The notes below the pieces were generated by a model. The model ran no database searches, was not told where the DNA came from, and saw nothing but the letters and a program-made list of their open reading frames with translations. This document shows positions 1-8,990 of a stretch of 64,000 nucleotides of DNA, in pieces. Both the position numbers and the translations under genes were made by a program. The DNA is taken from positions 124,001 to 188,000 of the forward strand of contig NZ_LGDG01000156.1 in the NCBI RefSeq assembly GCF_001279775.1, written 5' to 3'. Position 1 is the stretch's first letter. Every line of letters starts with the position of its first letter. Origin of the DNA: Streptomyces sp. MMG1533. Its GTDB lineage: Bacteria > Actinomycetota > Actinomycetes > Streptomycetales > Streptomycetaceae.

Positions 1-681
1 CAGCCCTCGCTGATGGCGATGATGCTGGCCGACCTGCGCGTGCGGGACGGCGACCGGGTCCTGGAGATCGGTGCGGGTACGGGGTACAACGCGGCGCTGC
101 TCGCCCACCGCCTCGGGGACGACGACCTCGTCACCACCGTCGACCTGGAACCGGAGATCACCGAGGCGGCCCGGCAGCATCTGGCCGCCGCCGGCTACCA
201 CCCCCTCGTCGTCACCGGCGACGGCGCGCGCGGGGTACCCGAACGCGCCCCCTTCGATCGGATCATCGCGACCTGCACCCTGTCGTCGATCCCGCCCGCC
301 TGGCTCCCCCAGTGCCGCCCCGGCGCCCGCATCCTGACCCCGTTCGCCACCGGCCTGGTCGCGCTGACGGTGGGGGACACCGGGCAGGCCGAAGGGCGTT
401 TCCTGCACACCCCCGCCTACTTCGTGCCGCTGCGCGGCGGCGGGCCCGGGCCGGAGCCGGCCCCGCTGGGCGGGGTGCCGCGCGTGGCCAGGGACCACGA
501 ACTGTTCCGGTTCCTGATCGCCCTGACCCGCGGCAGCCTCGACCCGCAGGAGGCGTACGCACTGTGGGAGCGCGAGGGGCAGCCGCAGCGCGAGCGCTAC
601 GGCATCACGGTCAGCGGCGAACACGAGTGGGCGTGGCTGGACGACCCGGAGGGGCCGTACGCATGGCCCCTCCAGGCCTGA
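1..681 (+). CDS. PCMT-like SAM-dependent methyltransferase, 3' part only
   Basis: The reading frame is open to base 1, so the start lies outside the window; about 226 residues are visible. They contain a class I methyltransferase core: motif I EIGAGTGYNAA, an acidic strand VDLEPE for the ribose of S-adenosylmethionine, and a post-motif TGDGARG. This spacing resembles protein-L-isoaspartate O-methyltransferase (PCMT) relatives. The C-terminal tail with WAWLDDPEGPYAWPL is typical of Streptomyces PCMT-like proteins, some of which modify peptides; the substrate cannot be told here. It converges on the FHA gene, which ends 34 bases downstream, with no clear hairpin between them. Confidence 0.8.
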   Translation, partial: QPSLMAMMLADLRVRDGDRVLEIGAGTGYNAALLAHRLGDDDLVTTVDLEPEITEAARQHLAAAGYHPLVVTGDGARGVPERAPFDRIIATCTLSSIPPAWLPQCRPGARILTPFATGLVALTVGDTGQAEGRFLHTPAYFVPLRGGGPGPEPAPLGGVPRVARDHELFRFLIALTRGSLDPQEAYALWEREGQPQRERYGITVSGEHEWAWLDDPEGPYAWPLQA

Positions 682-715
682 ACGAACCTGGCCCTGAAGG
701 AATCCGGGACGGAAC

Positions 716-2269
716 CTATCCGCGCCGGATCGTGATCGTCGTCCACGCCCCGACGTGCACCCGGTCCCCGTCCTGCAGCGGCACCGGCACGAAGGGCTGG
801 ATCGGTTCCTCAGAGCCGTTGACCGTCGTGCCGTTCGTCGAGTTCTGGTCGACGACCGCCCAGGAGCCGTCCGGCTGCTGGACCAGCACCGCGTGCTGGT
901 GCGAGACGCCCGGGTCCTCCGGCGGCACCGCCAGGTCGATGTCGGGGGTGTCGCCGGTGGAGTGCCGGCGGCGGCCGATGGTGAGCTGGTTGCCGGTGAG
1001 GGCGCGCTGCTGCTCGGGCGAGTACGCGGGCAGGTTGAGGCCCGCGGCCTCGGGCCCCGAGCGCTGCATCATCGCCATGAAGTAGTCGCGGTCCGGGCCG
1101 ATGGTCGCCGTCCAGGCCGACGGCTGCTGCGGGTAGCCGGCGCCGGGAGGGGCGGGCGGGGCCTGGGTCGCGCCGGGCTGCGGATAGCCGTAGCCACCGC
1201 CCGGGCCCTGACCGGGGCCGCCGGGTGCCGTGGACGACGGAGGGGGGAGTTCCCAGTCGCCACCGCCACCGCCACCGCCGCCGAAGGACGGACCGCCCGG
1301 CTGCTGCAGGTTCGGGTCCTGCGGGTACCCGGGCGGGGCGGAGGGGCCGCCGGGACCGGGCTGCTGGAACGCCTGAGGGGCGCCGGGGCCCTGACCGGGG
1401 CCGGGACCGCCGGGACCGCCGTGCGGGGTCGGGCCGGGCGGCGGCGGAACCGGCCGCGACGGGTCGGCACCGAAAGGTCCGGGACCACCGGGGCCACCAG
1501 GACCGTTGGGTCCGCCGGGACCGCCCGGACCACCGAAGCCGCCGGGAGCTCCCGGACCGCCGGGGTTGCCTTGTCCGCCCGGACCACCGGGACCATTGGG
1601 TCCACCGGGACCGCCGGGCTGCGGATAGCCGTAGCCACCGCCGGGGCCTTGACCGGGGCCTTGACCGGGGCCGCCGGGACCACCGGGACCGTTGGGTCCA
1701 CCGGGACCGCCGGGCTGCGGGAAGCCGTAGCCACCGCCGGGTCCCTGACCGGGACCGGGACCAGGACCGCCCGGTCCACCGGGGCCGCCGGGGCCGTCCG
1801 GACCCGAAGGCGGGTTGCCGAACGGCGGGCCCGGCGGGAGCGGCTCGGCCGGCCGGTTCATCTGCGAGGGGCGCGAGCTCTGGTAGTCGTACCCGTCACC
1901 GCCGCCGTACGACGGCGGACCCGGAGGCTGCTGGAAACGCGCGGCCGGGTTGGGGCCGCCGGGCGCCTGGGTGGGCGGGGCGGCCGGCGTGTACGAAGTC
2001 GCCGTGTTCGTCAGGAAGTTCCACCGGCACTCCTCGCAGAACGGCGCACCGCCCTCACGGGGCGTACGGCACTGCGGGCACAGCTCCGGCTCGTGCGCAC
2101 GGCCGCCGGGCGGGCCCGGCTGCGTGCCCGGACCCTGCGGTGGCGGGAAGCCGTAGCCACCGCCGGGGGGCGGTGGAGGGGGCGGAGGCACGGCACCCGC
2201 CATGCGGTGACCGCAGACCTCGCACCAGTCGTCGGAACCCGACTGGTGTCCGTTCGGGCAGGTCGGCAT
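716..2269 (-). CDS. FHA-domain protein with N-terminal zinc ribbons and collagen-like linker
   Basis: A 517-residue protein, last gene of the PknG-like operon, 48 bases after the VWA gene. Two zinc ribbons open it (CPNGHQ...CEVCG near residues 4-20 and CPQCRTP...CEECRW near 65-80). A very long Gly/Pro linker (about 110-390) follows, with collagen-like [13 protein letters not shown] runs and repeated [10 protein letters not shown] blocks. The last ~95 residues are a forkhead-associated domain with the expected IGRRRHS, VSHQHAV and [10 protein letters not shown] signatures. FHA domains bind phosphothreonine peptides, so this is a plausible reader or substrate of the kinase in the operon, functionally comparable to mycobacterial GarA although the architecture differs. 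No signal peptide or membrane segment is seen. Confidence 0.9.
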   Translation of the reverse strand: MPTCPNGHQSGSDDWCEVCGHRMAGAVPPPPPPPPGGGYGFPPPQGPGTQPGPPGGRAHEPELCPQCRTPREGGAPFCEECRWNFLTNTATSYTPAAPPTQAPGGPNPAARFQQPPGPPSYGGGDGYDYQSSRPSQMNRPAEPLPPGPPFGNPPSGPDGPGGPGGPGGPGPGPGQGPGGGYGFPQPGGPGGPNGPGGPGGPGQGPGQGPGGGYGYPQPGGPGGPNGPGGPGGQGNPGGPGAPGGFGGPGGPGGPNGPGGPGGPGPFGADPSRPVPPPPGPTPHGGPGGPGPGQGPGAPQAFQQPGPGGPSAPPGYPQDPNLQQPGGPSFGGGGGGGGDWELPPPSSTAPGGPGQGPGGGYGYPQPGATQAPPAPPGAGYPQQPSAWTATIGPDRDYFMAMMQRSGPEAAGLNLPAYSPEQQRALTGNQLTIGRRRHSTGDTPDIDLAVPPEDPGVSHQHAVLVQQPDGSWAVVDQNSTNGTTVNGSEEPIQPFVPVPLQDGDRVHVGAWTTITIRRG

Positions 2270-2317
2270 GTCGGCGCGTCCCCCTCTCCTTCTGTGTCCT
2301 ACCAGTGTCCTACTAGG

Positions 2318-3667
2318 TCACTTCTTTACACGAACAGTCTTTGTCGACCGGGTTTCGAGAGTCATCTCGTCGGCCTCCGCGACCTTCGCCTTCAGTCGCA
2401 CAGTACCTGTCGCGGCATCGACGACGTCCACCACCTTCGCAAGGAGTTTCGCAGTATCCGCGTTCCCGGAGGCACTCGCGAGCTGAACGGCCCTGCCCAG
2501 TTTGGCCGTTGCTCCGTCGAAGTCTCCCGATTTGCGAAGATCCAGACCTTGTTGGATGGCTTGTGCCAGTTCGGCCTGGCCGGTGTAGTGGGCGACCTGA
2601 GGGTTGATCGACGTGGACGCGACCATGTCGTCGGTCCACACGGCCCGTACGAGACCCTGTGCGCCCGCCAGCGCCTGGGTGCTGCCGTCGGGCTGCGGGA
2701 CGACCAGGGAGATGCGGGCGGCCAGCATCTCCTGGCCGATGTTCGCGGCCGGGACCTCGACGCACACGTGGTAGTCACGGGACTCGTCCCCCCAGGAGCC
2801 GGTGGGGTAGTCCCCGGCGCGCGGGCCGGACTCGGTGCGGCGGTCGGTCAGTTGCTCGACGGTGGGCGCGACCTGTTTGACGAACTTCACGGCGGTGCCG
2901 ACCGGCGTCCACAGCCGCAGGGAGACGTCCGCGACCTCCTTGCCCATCGCCGTCTCCATCATCTGTGTGAAGTCGGCGGCCAGGCCCGCCGGGTCGGCGA
3001 CGATGTCGGCGGTGCCGAGCAGCGCGGAGGCGACTCCTGTGACTTCTTTCACTTCCCAGTCGGTGCCCACTCCGCGCGCGTCACAGGTGAAACGGCCGGC
3101 GCAGGCGTCCAGGGAGGCCTTCAGGTCCTCGGACGACTCGTGTTCGTTGCGGCCGTCGGTGAGCAGGATGCCGTGGCGGATGCCGACCTCCGTGGAGGAC
3201 AGCAGCCGGTCGGCCAGCCGCAGCCAGGTGCCGATGGCCGTGCCGCCGCCGGCGCTGAGCCTGCGCAGGGCCTGTTTGGCCTGGTCGCGGGTGGTGGCGT
3301 CGGCGACCGCGAGCCGCCCGTTCCCCGGGTAGACCTCCTTGGCCACGTGGGTGCCGCCGACCACCGCGAAGTGCACGCCGTCGCGCAGGGTGTCGATGGC
3401 GGCGGCCGTGGCGTCCCGCGCGTTGCGCATCTTGGTCGGCGGGTAGTCCATCGAGCCCGAACAGTCGACCATGATCACCACGGCCGCGGACGGGCCCTCG
3501 CCGGGCGAGTAGAGGTGGGGCGACGCGACGGAACTGCCGATCGTGCCGCCGCCGGTCGCTGTCACCGTGACGATCGCGTTGACCTCGCGGCCGTCCTCCG
3601 GCAGGTACTCGTTCTGGTAGACGTCGACCGAGAACTGCGGCACGTTCGACTTCGAGAAATTGGCCAT
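2318..3667 (-). CDS. von Willebrand factor type A domain protein
   Basis: A 449-residue cytosolic protein with a VWA fold. The metal-ion-dependent adhesion site is intact: DCSGS at residues 68-72, and later a threonine and an LTDGRNEH segment supply the other ligands. VWA domains form divalent-metal-dependent protein contacts; in bacteria they often sit beside kinases and phosphatases, as in Ter/tellurium-type modules. A C-terminal segment with many charged residues (about 370-449) looks helical. It lies 98 bases after the PP2C gene and 48 before the FHA gene, so it is part of the same transcription unit. The start ATG has a GAGGGGGA ribosome site at longer than usual spacing. The partner is unknown. 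Confidence 0.88.
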   Translation of the reverse strand: MANFSKSNVPQFSVDVYQNEYLPEDGREVNAIVTVTATGGGTIGSSVASPHLYSPGEGPSAAVVIMVDCSGSMDYPPTKMRNARDATAAAIDTLRDGVHFAVVGGTHVAKEVYPGNGRLAVADATTRDQAKQALRRLSAGGGTAIGTWLRLADRLLSSTEVGIRHGILLTDGRNEHESSEDLKASLDACAGRFTCDARGVGTDWEVKEVTGVASALLGTADIVADPAGLAADFTQMMETAMGKEVADVSLRLWTPVGTAVKFVKQVAPTVEQLTDRRTESGPRAGDYPTGSWGDESRDYHVCVEVPAANIGQEMLAARISLVVPQPDGSTQALAGAQGLVRAVWTDDMVASTSINPQVAHYTGQAELAQAIQQGLDLRKSGDFDGATAKLGRAVQLASASGNADTAKLLAKVVDVVDAATGTVRLKAKVAEADEMTLETRSTKTVRVKK

Positions 3668-3765
3668 ACTTACTCAAATCCCCCTCGTGCCCCCGCCGAG
3701 GCGGGGCGATGACTGTGGACGGACCGGTCCCCTCCGGTCCGTCGAAACTTCCCCGTGTGCGGCCC

Positions 3766-5010
3766 TCAGGCCGATCCTGCCCCCTGCGGAGGTGCCGGGA
3801 ACGGCACGACGGCCACTGTTACGTTGTCGTGGCCCCCGCCGTCCAGGGCGTGACCGACCAGGACGCGGGCGCTGTGCAGGGGGCGCACGGCGGCATCGAG
3901 CGGGACGACCTCGGCCATGTCCTCGGCCGCCTCCGCGTAGTTCCACAGGCCGTCGGTGCACACCACCACCACACCAGGCCGGTCCGGCTTGAAGGAAGCG
4001 GTGTGCGGCTCCAGTTCGTAGGCGTCCGCGCCGAGCCAGCCGGTGATCGCGTGGGCACGCTCGTCGGCGTACGCCTCCGCCTCGTTCATCAGGCCCGCGG
4101 CGACCATCTGCGCCGCCCAGGAGTCGTCCTCGGTGAGCCGCGCCGGGGGAGCGCTGCGGTCCACCGGGACCCAGTAGGCGCGACTGTCGCCGACCCAGCC
4201 GACGACCAGCAGCCCGGACGTCACCACCGCGCCGACGAGGGTGCAGGCGGGGGCGTTCTGGTGCGGGGCGTGCTCGCGGGCCGTGGCGGGCTCCTCGGCC
4301 AGCGCGTTGACCGCGCGCGAGGCGGCGACGATCGCCTCGTGCATGGCCTGCTGCGGGTGCGTGCCGTGCGGCAGGGCGGCGAGCAGCGCCCCGCTCGCCG
4401 CGCGTGCGGCGGCGAGCGAGGCGTCGTCGGGACGGGTGGCCGAGGACACGCCGTCGCACACGATCGCCACCACCGCGGCAGAGCCGTCGGGCAGTGCCGC
4501 GCAGCCGAGGCCGAACGCGTCCTCGTTGCGGTGGTGACGCAGACCGCGGTCACTGACGGCGGCCACCGGGCCGAGGTCCTGCTCCATGTGGTCGCGCTCC
4601 CGAGGCTGGGCGTGCCCGCAGTTCTCGCAGTAGCCGTCGCTGTCCACCCGGCCGGCCCGGCATGCCACGCACACCTTGACGCCGTCGGGCGGGGTCGGGA
4701 CGTCGGGGGCCACGCGCGGGTCAGGGGCCTGGAGGGGGTACTCGTCGGGCTCCGGCGGGCGGTCGAACCGGACGCCCGAGGCGGGGGACACCGGGGAGCC
4801 CGCGAGCGGGGGCTGCGGCGGCACGCCGGGCGCGCCGTCCCGCGGCGGCGGCGCGCCGCCGTTCATGGCGATGGTCGGGTGGTCGCCCGGCCGTGCCGGT
4901 ACGGCGGACAGGTCGTATCCGCACGCACCGCAGAAACGGTCACCCGACTCGAGGGGCTCCTCGCAGCTCGGACACCTCGTCAGGGCGGTCTGCTGGGGCA
5001 TCTGCGACAT
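3766..5010 (-). CDS. PP2C-family serine/threonine phosphatase with zinc ribbons
   Basis: About 414 residues from ATG at 5010; a TTG one codon upstream is possible. Two zinc ribbons precede the catalytic part: CPSCEEPLESGDRFCGACG near residue 14 and CVACRAGRVDSDGYCENCG near 115. The PP2C (PPM) core follows with HHRNEDAF, the metal-binding VCDGVSS, GWVGDSRAYWV, CTDGLWNY and GHDNVTVAVV, so all metal ligands appear present. It should remove phosphate from Ser/Thr using Mn2+ or Mg2+. The upstream kinase stops at 5014-5016, three bases before this ATG, so the pair is probably translationally coupled: a kinase and its opposing phosphatase made together. Confidence 0.93.
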   Translation of the reverse strand: MSQMPQQTALTRCPSCEEPLESGDRFCGACGYDLSAVPARPGDHPTIAMNGGAPPPRDGAPGVPPQPPLAGSPVSPASGVRFDRPPEPDEYPLQAPDPRVAPDVPTPPDGVKVCVACRAGRVDSDGYCENCGHAQPRERDHMEQDLGPVAAVSDRGLRHHRNEDAFGLGCAALPDGSAAVVAIVCDGVSSATRPDDASLAAARAASGALLAALPHGTHPQQAMHEAIVAASRAVNALAEEPATAREHAPHQNAPACTLVGAVVTSGLLVVGWVGDSRAYWVPVDRSAPPARLTEDDSWAAQMVAAGLMNEAEAYADERAHAITGWLGADAYELEPHTASFKPDRPGVVVVCTDGLWNYAEAAEDMAEVVPLDAAVRPLHSARVLVGHALDGGGHDNVTVAVVPFPAPPQGAGSA

Positions 5011-5013
5011 CAA

Positions 5014-7560
5014 CTACACCCAAGTCCGGGGGCGGTAACGGTTGGCACGTTCCACCAGGTCGATCCTCTCCTCGCCGCCCGACGCCAGCCGGGCCAGCGT
5101 GCGGTACGAACGCTCCAGGCCGAAGCGCAGGCCTCGTTCGTCCAGGCCGCTGCCGAGCAGCACCCGTCCCCCGGCGGCCGACGGAGGCGCGGAACCCTGG
5201 CTACCGGAGAGTATCCAGTCCAGCGCGCAGCCGAGTACTTCCGCGGACAACTGCTCGCGCCGCGCCGGGTCCAGACCGTACGCCTCCAGGGCCTCGACCT
5301 GCCCGGCGGCCGCCGTCAGATCGTCCAGGAAGGGTACGTCGGAAGCGACCGCGACGCGTTGCCGCAGTCGCGCCCGGACGGCCGCCACGCGCGCGGCCGT
5401 GTAGTGGATGGACGACTCCGGAACCGACTCCAGCGTCCGTACGGCACCCTGGCGGTCGCCGGAGGCGAGCTGGACGCGGGCCAGGCCGAAGGCGGCGCTC
5501 ACATAGCTGGGGTCGGTCGACCACACGAGACGGTAGTACTCGGCGGCGTTGTCGAGCTGCCCGAGCACCTCCGCGCACAGGCCGAGAGCCAGCTTGGGGG
5601 CGATCTCGCCGGGGAAGGCGTCGTAGATCGCGTCGAAGCCGAGGGCTGCGGCCTCGTGGTCGCCGGTGACGAGCGCGGCGACACCCCGGTACCAGACCAC
5701 CCGCCAGTCGTCGGGCCGCTCCTCCTCCAGATCCAGCAGCGCCTGGTGCGCGGTGTGCGCGTCGCCGTTCTCCAGCCAGGCCCGGATCTGCCGCAGCCGG
5801 GTCTCGGTCGACCGGGCCGGAGCGGCGGCGATCGCTCCCAGCAGCTCGGCGGCGGCGGTGGCCATCAGACCGGCGAGGAACCCGGCGTTCGGATCGGACG
5901 GATCCACGTGCGGCACGGGCAGGGCGAGCGCGCCGGCGGGGGCGTTGGCCGGCTTGACCAGACCGGGAGCGACAGCGGCTCCGGTCCCGGCGGAAAGGGG
6001 AGGGGCGGCGGCGGGGAGGAGGGAACCGGCGGAGGAACGCCGCCGGGTGGTCACCGCCCGCGCCCCCAGCCGGGACACCTCCCCGTCCAGCTTCGGGAAC
6101 AACTCCGGGTCGGTGACCCGCACTTCGGGCCCGAACAGCGTGGACAGCGCGGGGCGGGCCCGCCCCGACTGAAGCGAGACGACCTCCCGGAGCACGCCCG
6201 TCAGCTGTTCCGCCATCTCCTGCGCGGAGGCGAAGCGGCGGGCCGGGTCCGGGTCGGTGGCACGGACCAAGAGCCGGTAGAAGGACTCGTACTGGCGGAA
6301 GACCTCGATGTGGTCGGGGTCGGGCAGGGAGTCCACGAAGACGTTCGTGTAGCCCTGGAAGTCGAAGGTGAGGACGGCGAGGGTGCGGGCGACCGTGTAG
6401 AGGTCGGACGCCACGGACGGGCCGACCTCCGCGACCTCCGGCGCCTGGTAGCCCACCGTGCCGTAGATGGCCGACTCGTCGTCGTCCATCCTGCGCACCG
6501 CGCCCATGTCGATCAGCTTGAGCTGGTCCTCGGTCTGGATCGCGTTGTCGACCTTGAAGTCGCAGTACAGCAGGTTGCGGCTGTGCAGATGCCCGAGGGC
6601 GTCGAGCGCCTCGATGCCGTACGCGCACGCCTGCTCCACCGGCAGCGGGTCCCGCTTGCCCGTGGGCGTCCGGCGGTCGTTGGCGATCTCCTTGAGGGAC
6701 TTTCCGCCGACGTACTCCATGACGATGTAGCCGTCGAGTGAGCCGGTGCGCTGGTCGAGGTGCTCCACGAAGTTGTAGATCCGCACGATGTTGGAGTGCT
6801 CGATCTCCGCGAGGAAGCGCCGCTCGGAGATCGCCGCCGCCATCGCGTCCTGGTCGCCCGTGTCCAGCAGGCCCTTCAGCACCACCCAGCGGTCGGACAC
6901 GGCCCGGTCCACGGCGAGGTAGACCCAGCCGAGGCCGCCGTGCGCCAGACAGCCCGCGACCTCGTACTGGCCGTGCACGACGTCACCGGCCTTCAGCTTC
7001 GGGACGAAGGAGTACGGGTGGCCGCACTTCGTGCAGAACCCCTCCGTGCGCCCCGGCCGGTCGCCGCGCGAGCGCCCCACCGGCGCCCCGCAGTCGGAGC
7101 GCGAGCAGAACCGCTTGCGCTCCGGCACCTCGGGGTTGTCCAGGACCATCGCACGCGGGTCGGGCCGCGGCACGCCCGGCACCTCGACCAGGCCCGCGCC
7201 CAGCCGGCCCCGGGAGGAGGACCCGGCGCTGGAACCGGAGCTGCGCACCGACACCGAGCGGCCCGTGGACCGTCCCGACACCGAGCGCGACAGCCGTCCC
7301 GACACCGAGCGCCGCGACTTCGACGACTGCGAGGACGTACGCGAACTGGCGCGGCTGCCGGAGCGGGAACTGCCGCTGCCGGAAGACCCCCTGGAGCCTC
7401 TGCCGCCGGCCGTGATCCCGGTGGGCGGCGAGCCGACCATGCCGGTCGTGGAGACGACCGGGGCGAGACCGCAGGTGTCGCAGTACAGCTCGCCGCCGCC
7501 CACGTCCTCGTACATGCCCTCGCAGTCGGGCCGCTGGCAGGGCTGTTGTGCCTGACTCAC
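5014..7560 (-). CDS. pknG: PknG-like serine/threonine protein kinase with zinc ribbons and C-terminal TPRs
   Basis: 848 residues from a GTG. Order: zinc ribbon (8-30); Ser/Arg-rich disordered linker (about 51-118) with SVSGR repeats; rubredoxin-like Cys motif (CSRSDC...CTKCG, 152-179); kinase domain from about 198 with glycine loop CLAHGGLGWVYLA, lysine near 229, catalytic YCDFKVDN (Asp 334, Asn 339) and DMGA in place of DFG (Asp 351); then a helical TPR-type tail from about 560. Rubredoxin-kinase-TPR order and the AHGGLGW loop are hallmarks of mycobacterial PknG, which controls glutamate metabolism. It is soluble, with no membrane segment, unlike most Streptomyces Pkn kinases. It sits between the GlnX/GlnH-like sensors and the phosphatase. 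The extra N-terminal zinc ribbon and long SR linker are not in mycobacterial PknG as I know it. Confidence 0.93.
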   Translation of the reverse strand: MSQAQQPCQRPDCEGMYEDVGGGELYCDTCGLAPVVSTTGMVGSPPTGITAGGRGSRGSSGSGSSRSGSRASSRTSSQSSKSRRSVSGRLSRSVSGRSTGRSVSVRSSGSSAGSSSRGRLGAGLVEVPGVPRPDPRAMVLDNPEVPERKRFCSRSDCGAPVGRSRGDRPGRTEGFCTKCGHPYSFVPKLKAGDVVHGQYEVAGCLAHGGLGWVYLAVDRAVSDRWVVLKGLLDTGDQDAMAAAISERRFLAEIEHSNIVRIYNFVEHLDQRTGSLDGYIVMEYVGGKSLKEIANDRRTPTGKRDPLPVEQACAYGIEALDALGHLHSRNLLYCDFKVDNAIQTEDQLKLIDMGAVRRMDDDESAIYGTVGYQAPEVAEVGPSVASDLYTVARTLAVLTFDFQGYTNVFVDSLPDPDHIEVFRQYESFYRLLVRATDPDPARRFASAQEMAEQLTGVLREVVSLQSGRARPALSTLFGPEVRVTDPELFPKLDGEVSRLGARAVTTRRRSSAGSLLPAAAPPLSAGTGAAVAPGLVKPANAPAGALALPVPHVDPSDPNAGFLAGLMATAAAELLGAIAAAPARSTETRLRQIRAWLENGDAHTAHQALLDLEEERPDDWRVVWYRGVAALVTGDHEAAALGFDAIYDAFPGEIAPKLALGLCAEVLGQLDNAAEYYRLVWSTDPSYVSAAFGLARVQLASGDRQGAVRTLESVPESSIHYTAARVAAVRARLRQRVAVASDVPFLDDLTAAAGQVEALEAYGLDPARREQLSAEVLGCALDWILSGSQGSAPPSAAGGRVLLGSGLDERGLRFGLERSYRTLARLASGGEERIDLVERANRYRPRTWV

Positions 7561-7582
7561 GACGCTGTCCCCCTTTTGTCGC

Positions 7583-8914
7583 TCACGCTCCGGGCCCCCT
7601 ACGGTCCTCTGGCCCGTTCTGCTCCGGCACCCGCGGGGCGGCGAGCAGTTCGGCGGCCGCGTGCTGGTAGCGCAGCACGGCCTGTTCGGCGACGCGCAGG
7701 TCGCAGGGCGCGCTCCACAGCATGCGGCGCGCCGCGTCGTACCGCTCCACCAGGAACGAGTCCTCCGCGAGGCCGTGCCGGGCGACCTTCGCCTTGTACG
7801 CGTCGAGGCGGCCGCGCAGCTCCGCGCGGACCGCCAGGGGCGCGGTGACCGCGGTCAACGACTCGCGGGCGCGCAGCAGTTCGTCCTCCGCCTTCTGCTC
7901 CAGGGACTCCAGGAGCGGGGAGAGGCGGTGCCACTGGGCGTGTCTGCGGTAATCGGCGGCCGTCGCCAGCTGCTCCTGCAGCACGGTCGGCGGGCCGCTG
8001 ACCACCGGCACCTCCGTGGCGGCGATCTTCGCGAGGACCTCGCCGCGCGCGATGCGAGCCTCGGCGAGCGTGCGGTCCGCGCGGGACAGTACGTCCCGCA
8101 GTCTGACGAGCCGGGTCTCCGCGTCCTGCCGGACCGTCAGCACCGCGTCGATCTCCCGGCGCACGTCCTCCAGGGCGCGCGCCTCACGGTCGTACACCGT
8201 GGTGTCGGGCCTGCCGCCGCCGGGTGCCGAACTCCCCGGCGTCGGAACCCAGAACGCCAGGGGGTCGGACACCACCTGCTCGCGCAGGTTCGTCAGGGTG
8301 CGCGTGATGCGCTCGAGGTCGTCGCCCGCCGGGTGCTCTCCGGGGCGTACGCCGACGGAGTGGGCGAGCCGGCGGGTGCGCTGGAGCTCCGCGGCCAGTA
8401 GATCGATCCGGGCGGGCAGCGCCGACCACACGGCGTCGGCGGCGACGACCATGTCCAGGGAGGTCGCGTACAGCTCGTTCATCCGGTCCACGAGCGTGAC
8501 CAACGAGAACCGCTCGCTGAGCTTGCTCGAACCGCCGTGCAGGGTCGGTGCGTTGGCCGTCGCAGTGGCGGACCCCGCGACCGTGACGGAGTCGCCGCGC
8601 AGCAGCTCGGTCAGCTCCACCAGGTCCTCGCGGCTGGACCAGCGGCGGCGGGCGCGGATGTCCCGGGCGGAGCGCAACGCGTCGGTGTAGGCGTCGAAGT
8701 ACGCCCACAGCAGGGTGATCGACGCCTCCGCCGCCTGCCAGCGCTCCTTGGTGACGCCGGTGAGCTGGGCGCCTTCGAGGAGTCTGCGGCCCGCGTGGTC
8801 CTGCAGGGCGAGGAGCGAGGTCTCGATGGCCTCGTGCTCCGCGCCGAGCCGCGCCAGCGCACGGTCCACCTCGTCCCGGTCCATCACCGGCCCGGCGGGG
8901 TCCGTGACGCCCAT
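7583..8914 (-). CDS. conserved hypothetical, helical/coiled-coil protein of the PknG-like operon
   Basis: 443 residues from ATG 8914, chosen over the internal ATG at 8884 because AGAGGTGAT stands just upstream. I recognise no domain. The protein is rich in Leu, Ala, Arg and Glu with long amphipathic stretches, for example AEHEAIETSLLALQDHAGRRL and RLRDVLSRADRTLAEARIARGEV (two separate regions), so it is probably mostly alpha-helical with coiled coils. No signal peptide or transmembrane segment is evident. It lies 22 bases before the kinase and 76 after the binding-protein gene, so it is probably an adaptor or effector of that pathway; this role is inferred from position only. Confidence 0.85.
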   Translation of the reverse strand: MGVTDPAGPVMDRDEVDRALARLGAEHEAIETSLLALQDHAGRRLLEGAQLTGVTKERWQAAEASITLLWAYFDAYTDALRSARDIRARRRWSSREDLVELTELLRGDSVTVAGSATATANAPTLHGGSSKLSERFSLVTLVDRMNELYATSLDMVVAADAVWSALPARIDLLAAELQRTRRLAHSVGVRPGEHPAGDDLERITRTLTNLREQVVSDPLAFWVPTPGSSAPGGGRPDTTVYDREARALEDVRREIDAVLTVRQDAETRLVRLRDVLSRADRTLAEARIARGEVLAKIAATEVPVVSGPPTVLQEQLATAADYRRHAQWHRLSPLLESLEQKAEDELLRARESLTAVTAPLAVRAELRGRLDAYKAKVARHGLAEDSFLVERYDAARRMLWSAPCDLRVAEQAVLRYQHAAAELLAAPRVPEQNGPEDRRGPGA

Positions 8915-8990
8915 CGATCACCTCTCGCTGCGTTGTGTGCCGTCAGTCGGTCGTCTCAATGGTCCGTGGCAGCCGGTCGTTGTTGATCCG

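Noticed and set aside
1140..1830. Regular DNA repeats that could suggest a CRISPR array
   Set aside because: Repeat and spacer lengths are irregular and the whole region is in-frame Gly/Pro coding sequence; no cas genes.
755..3712. 985-residue open frame on the plus strand
   Set aside because: It runs antisense through the FHA and VWA genes; its composition is Arg/Gly/Ala/Val noise and the opposite strand has clear domains.
3709..6741. 1010-residue plus-strand open frame
   Set aside because: Antisense shadow of the phosphatase and kinase genes caused by high GC; no domain or ribosome site.
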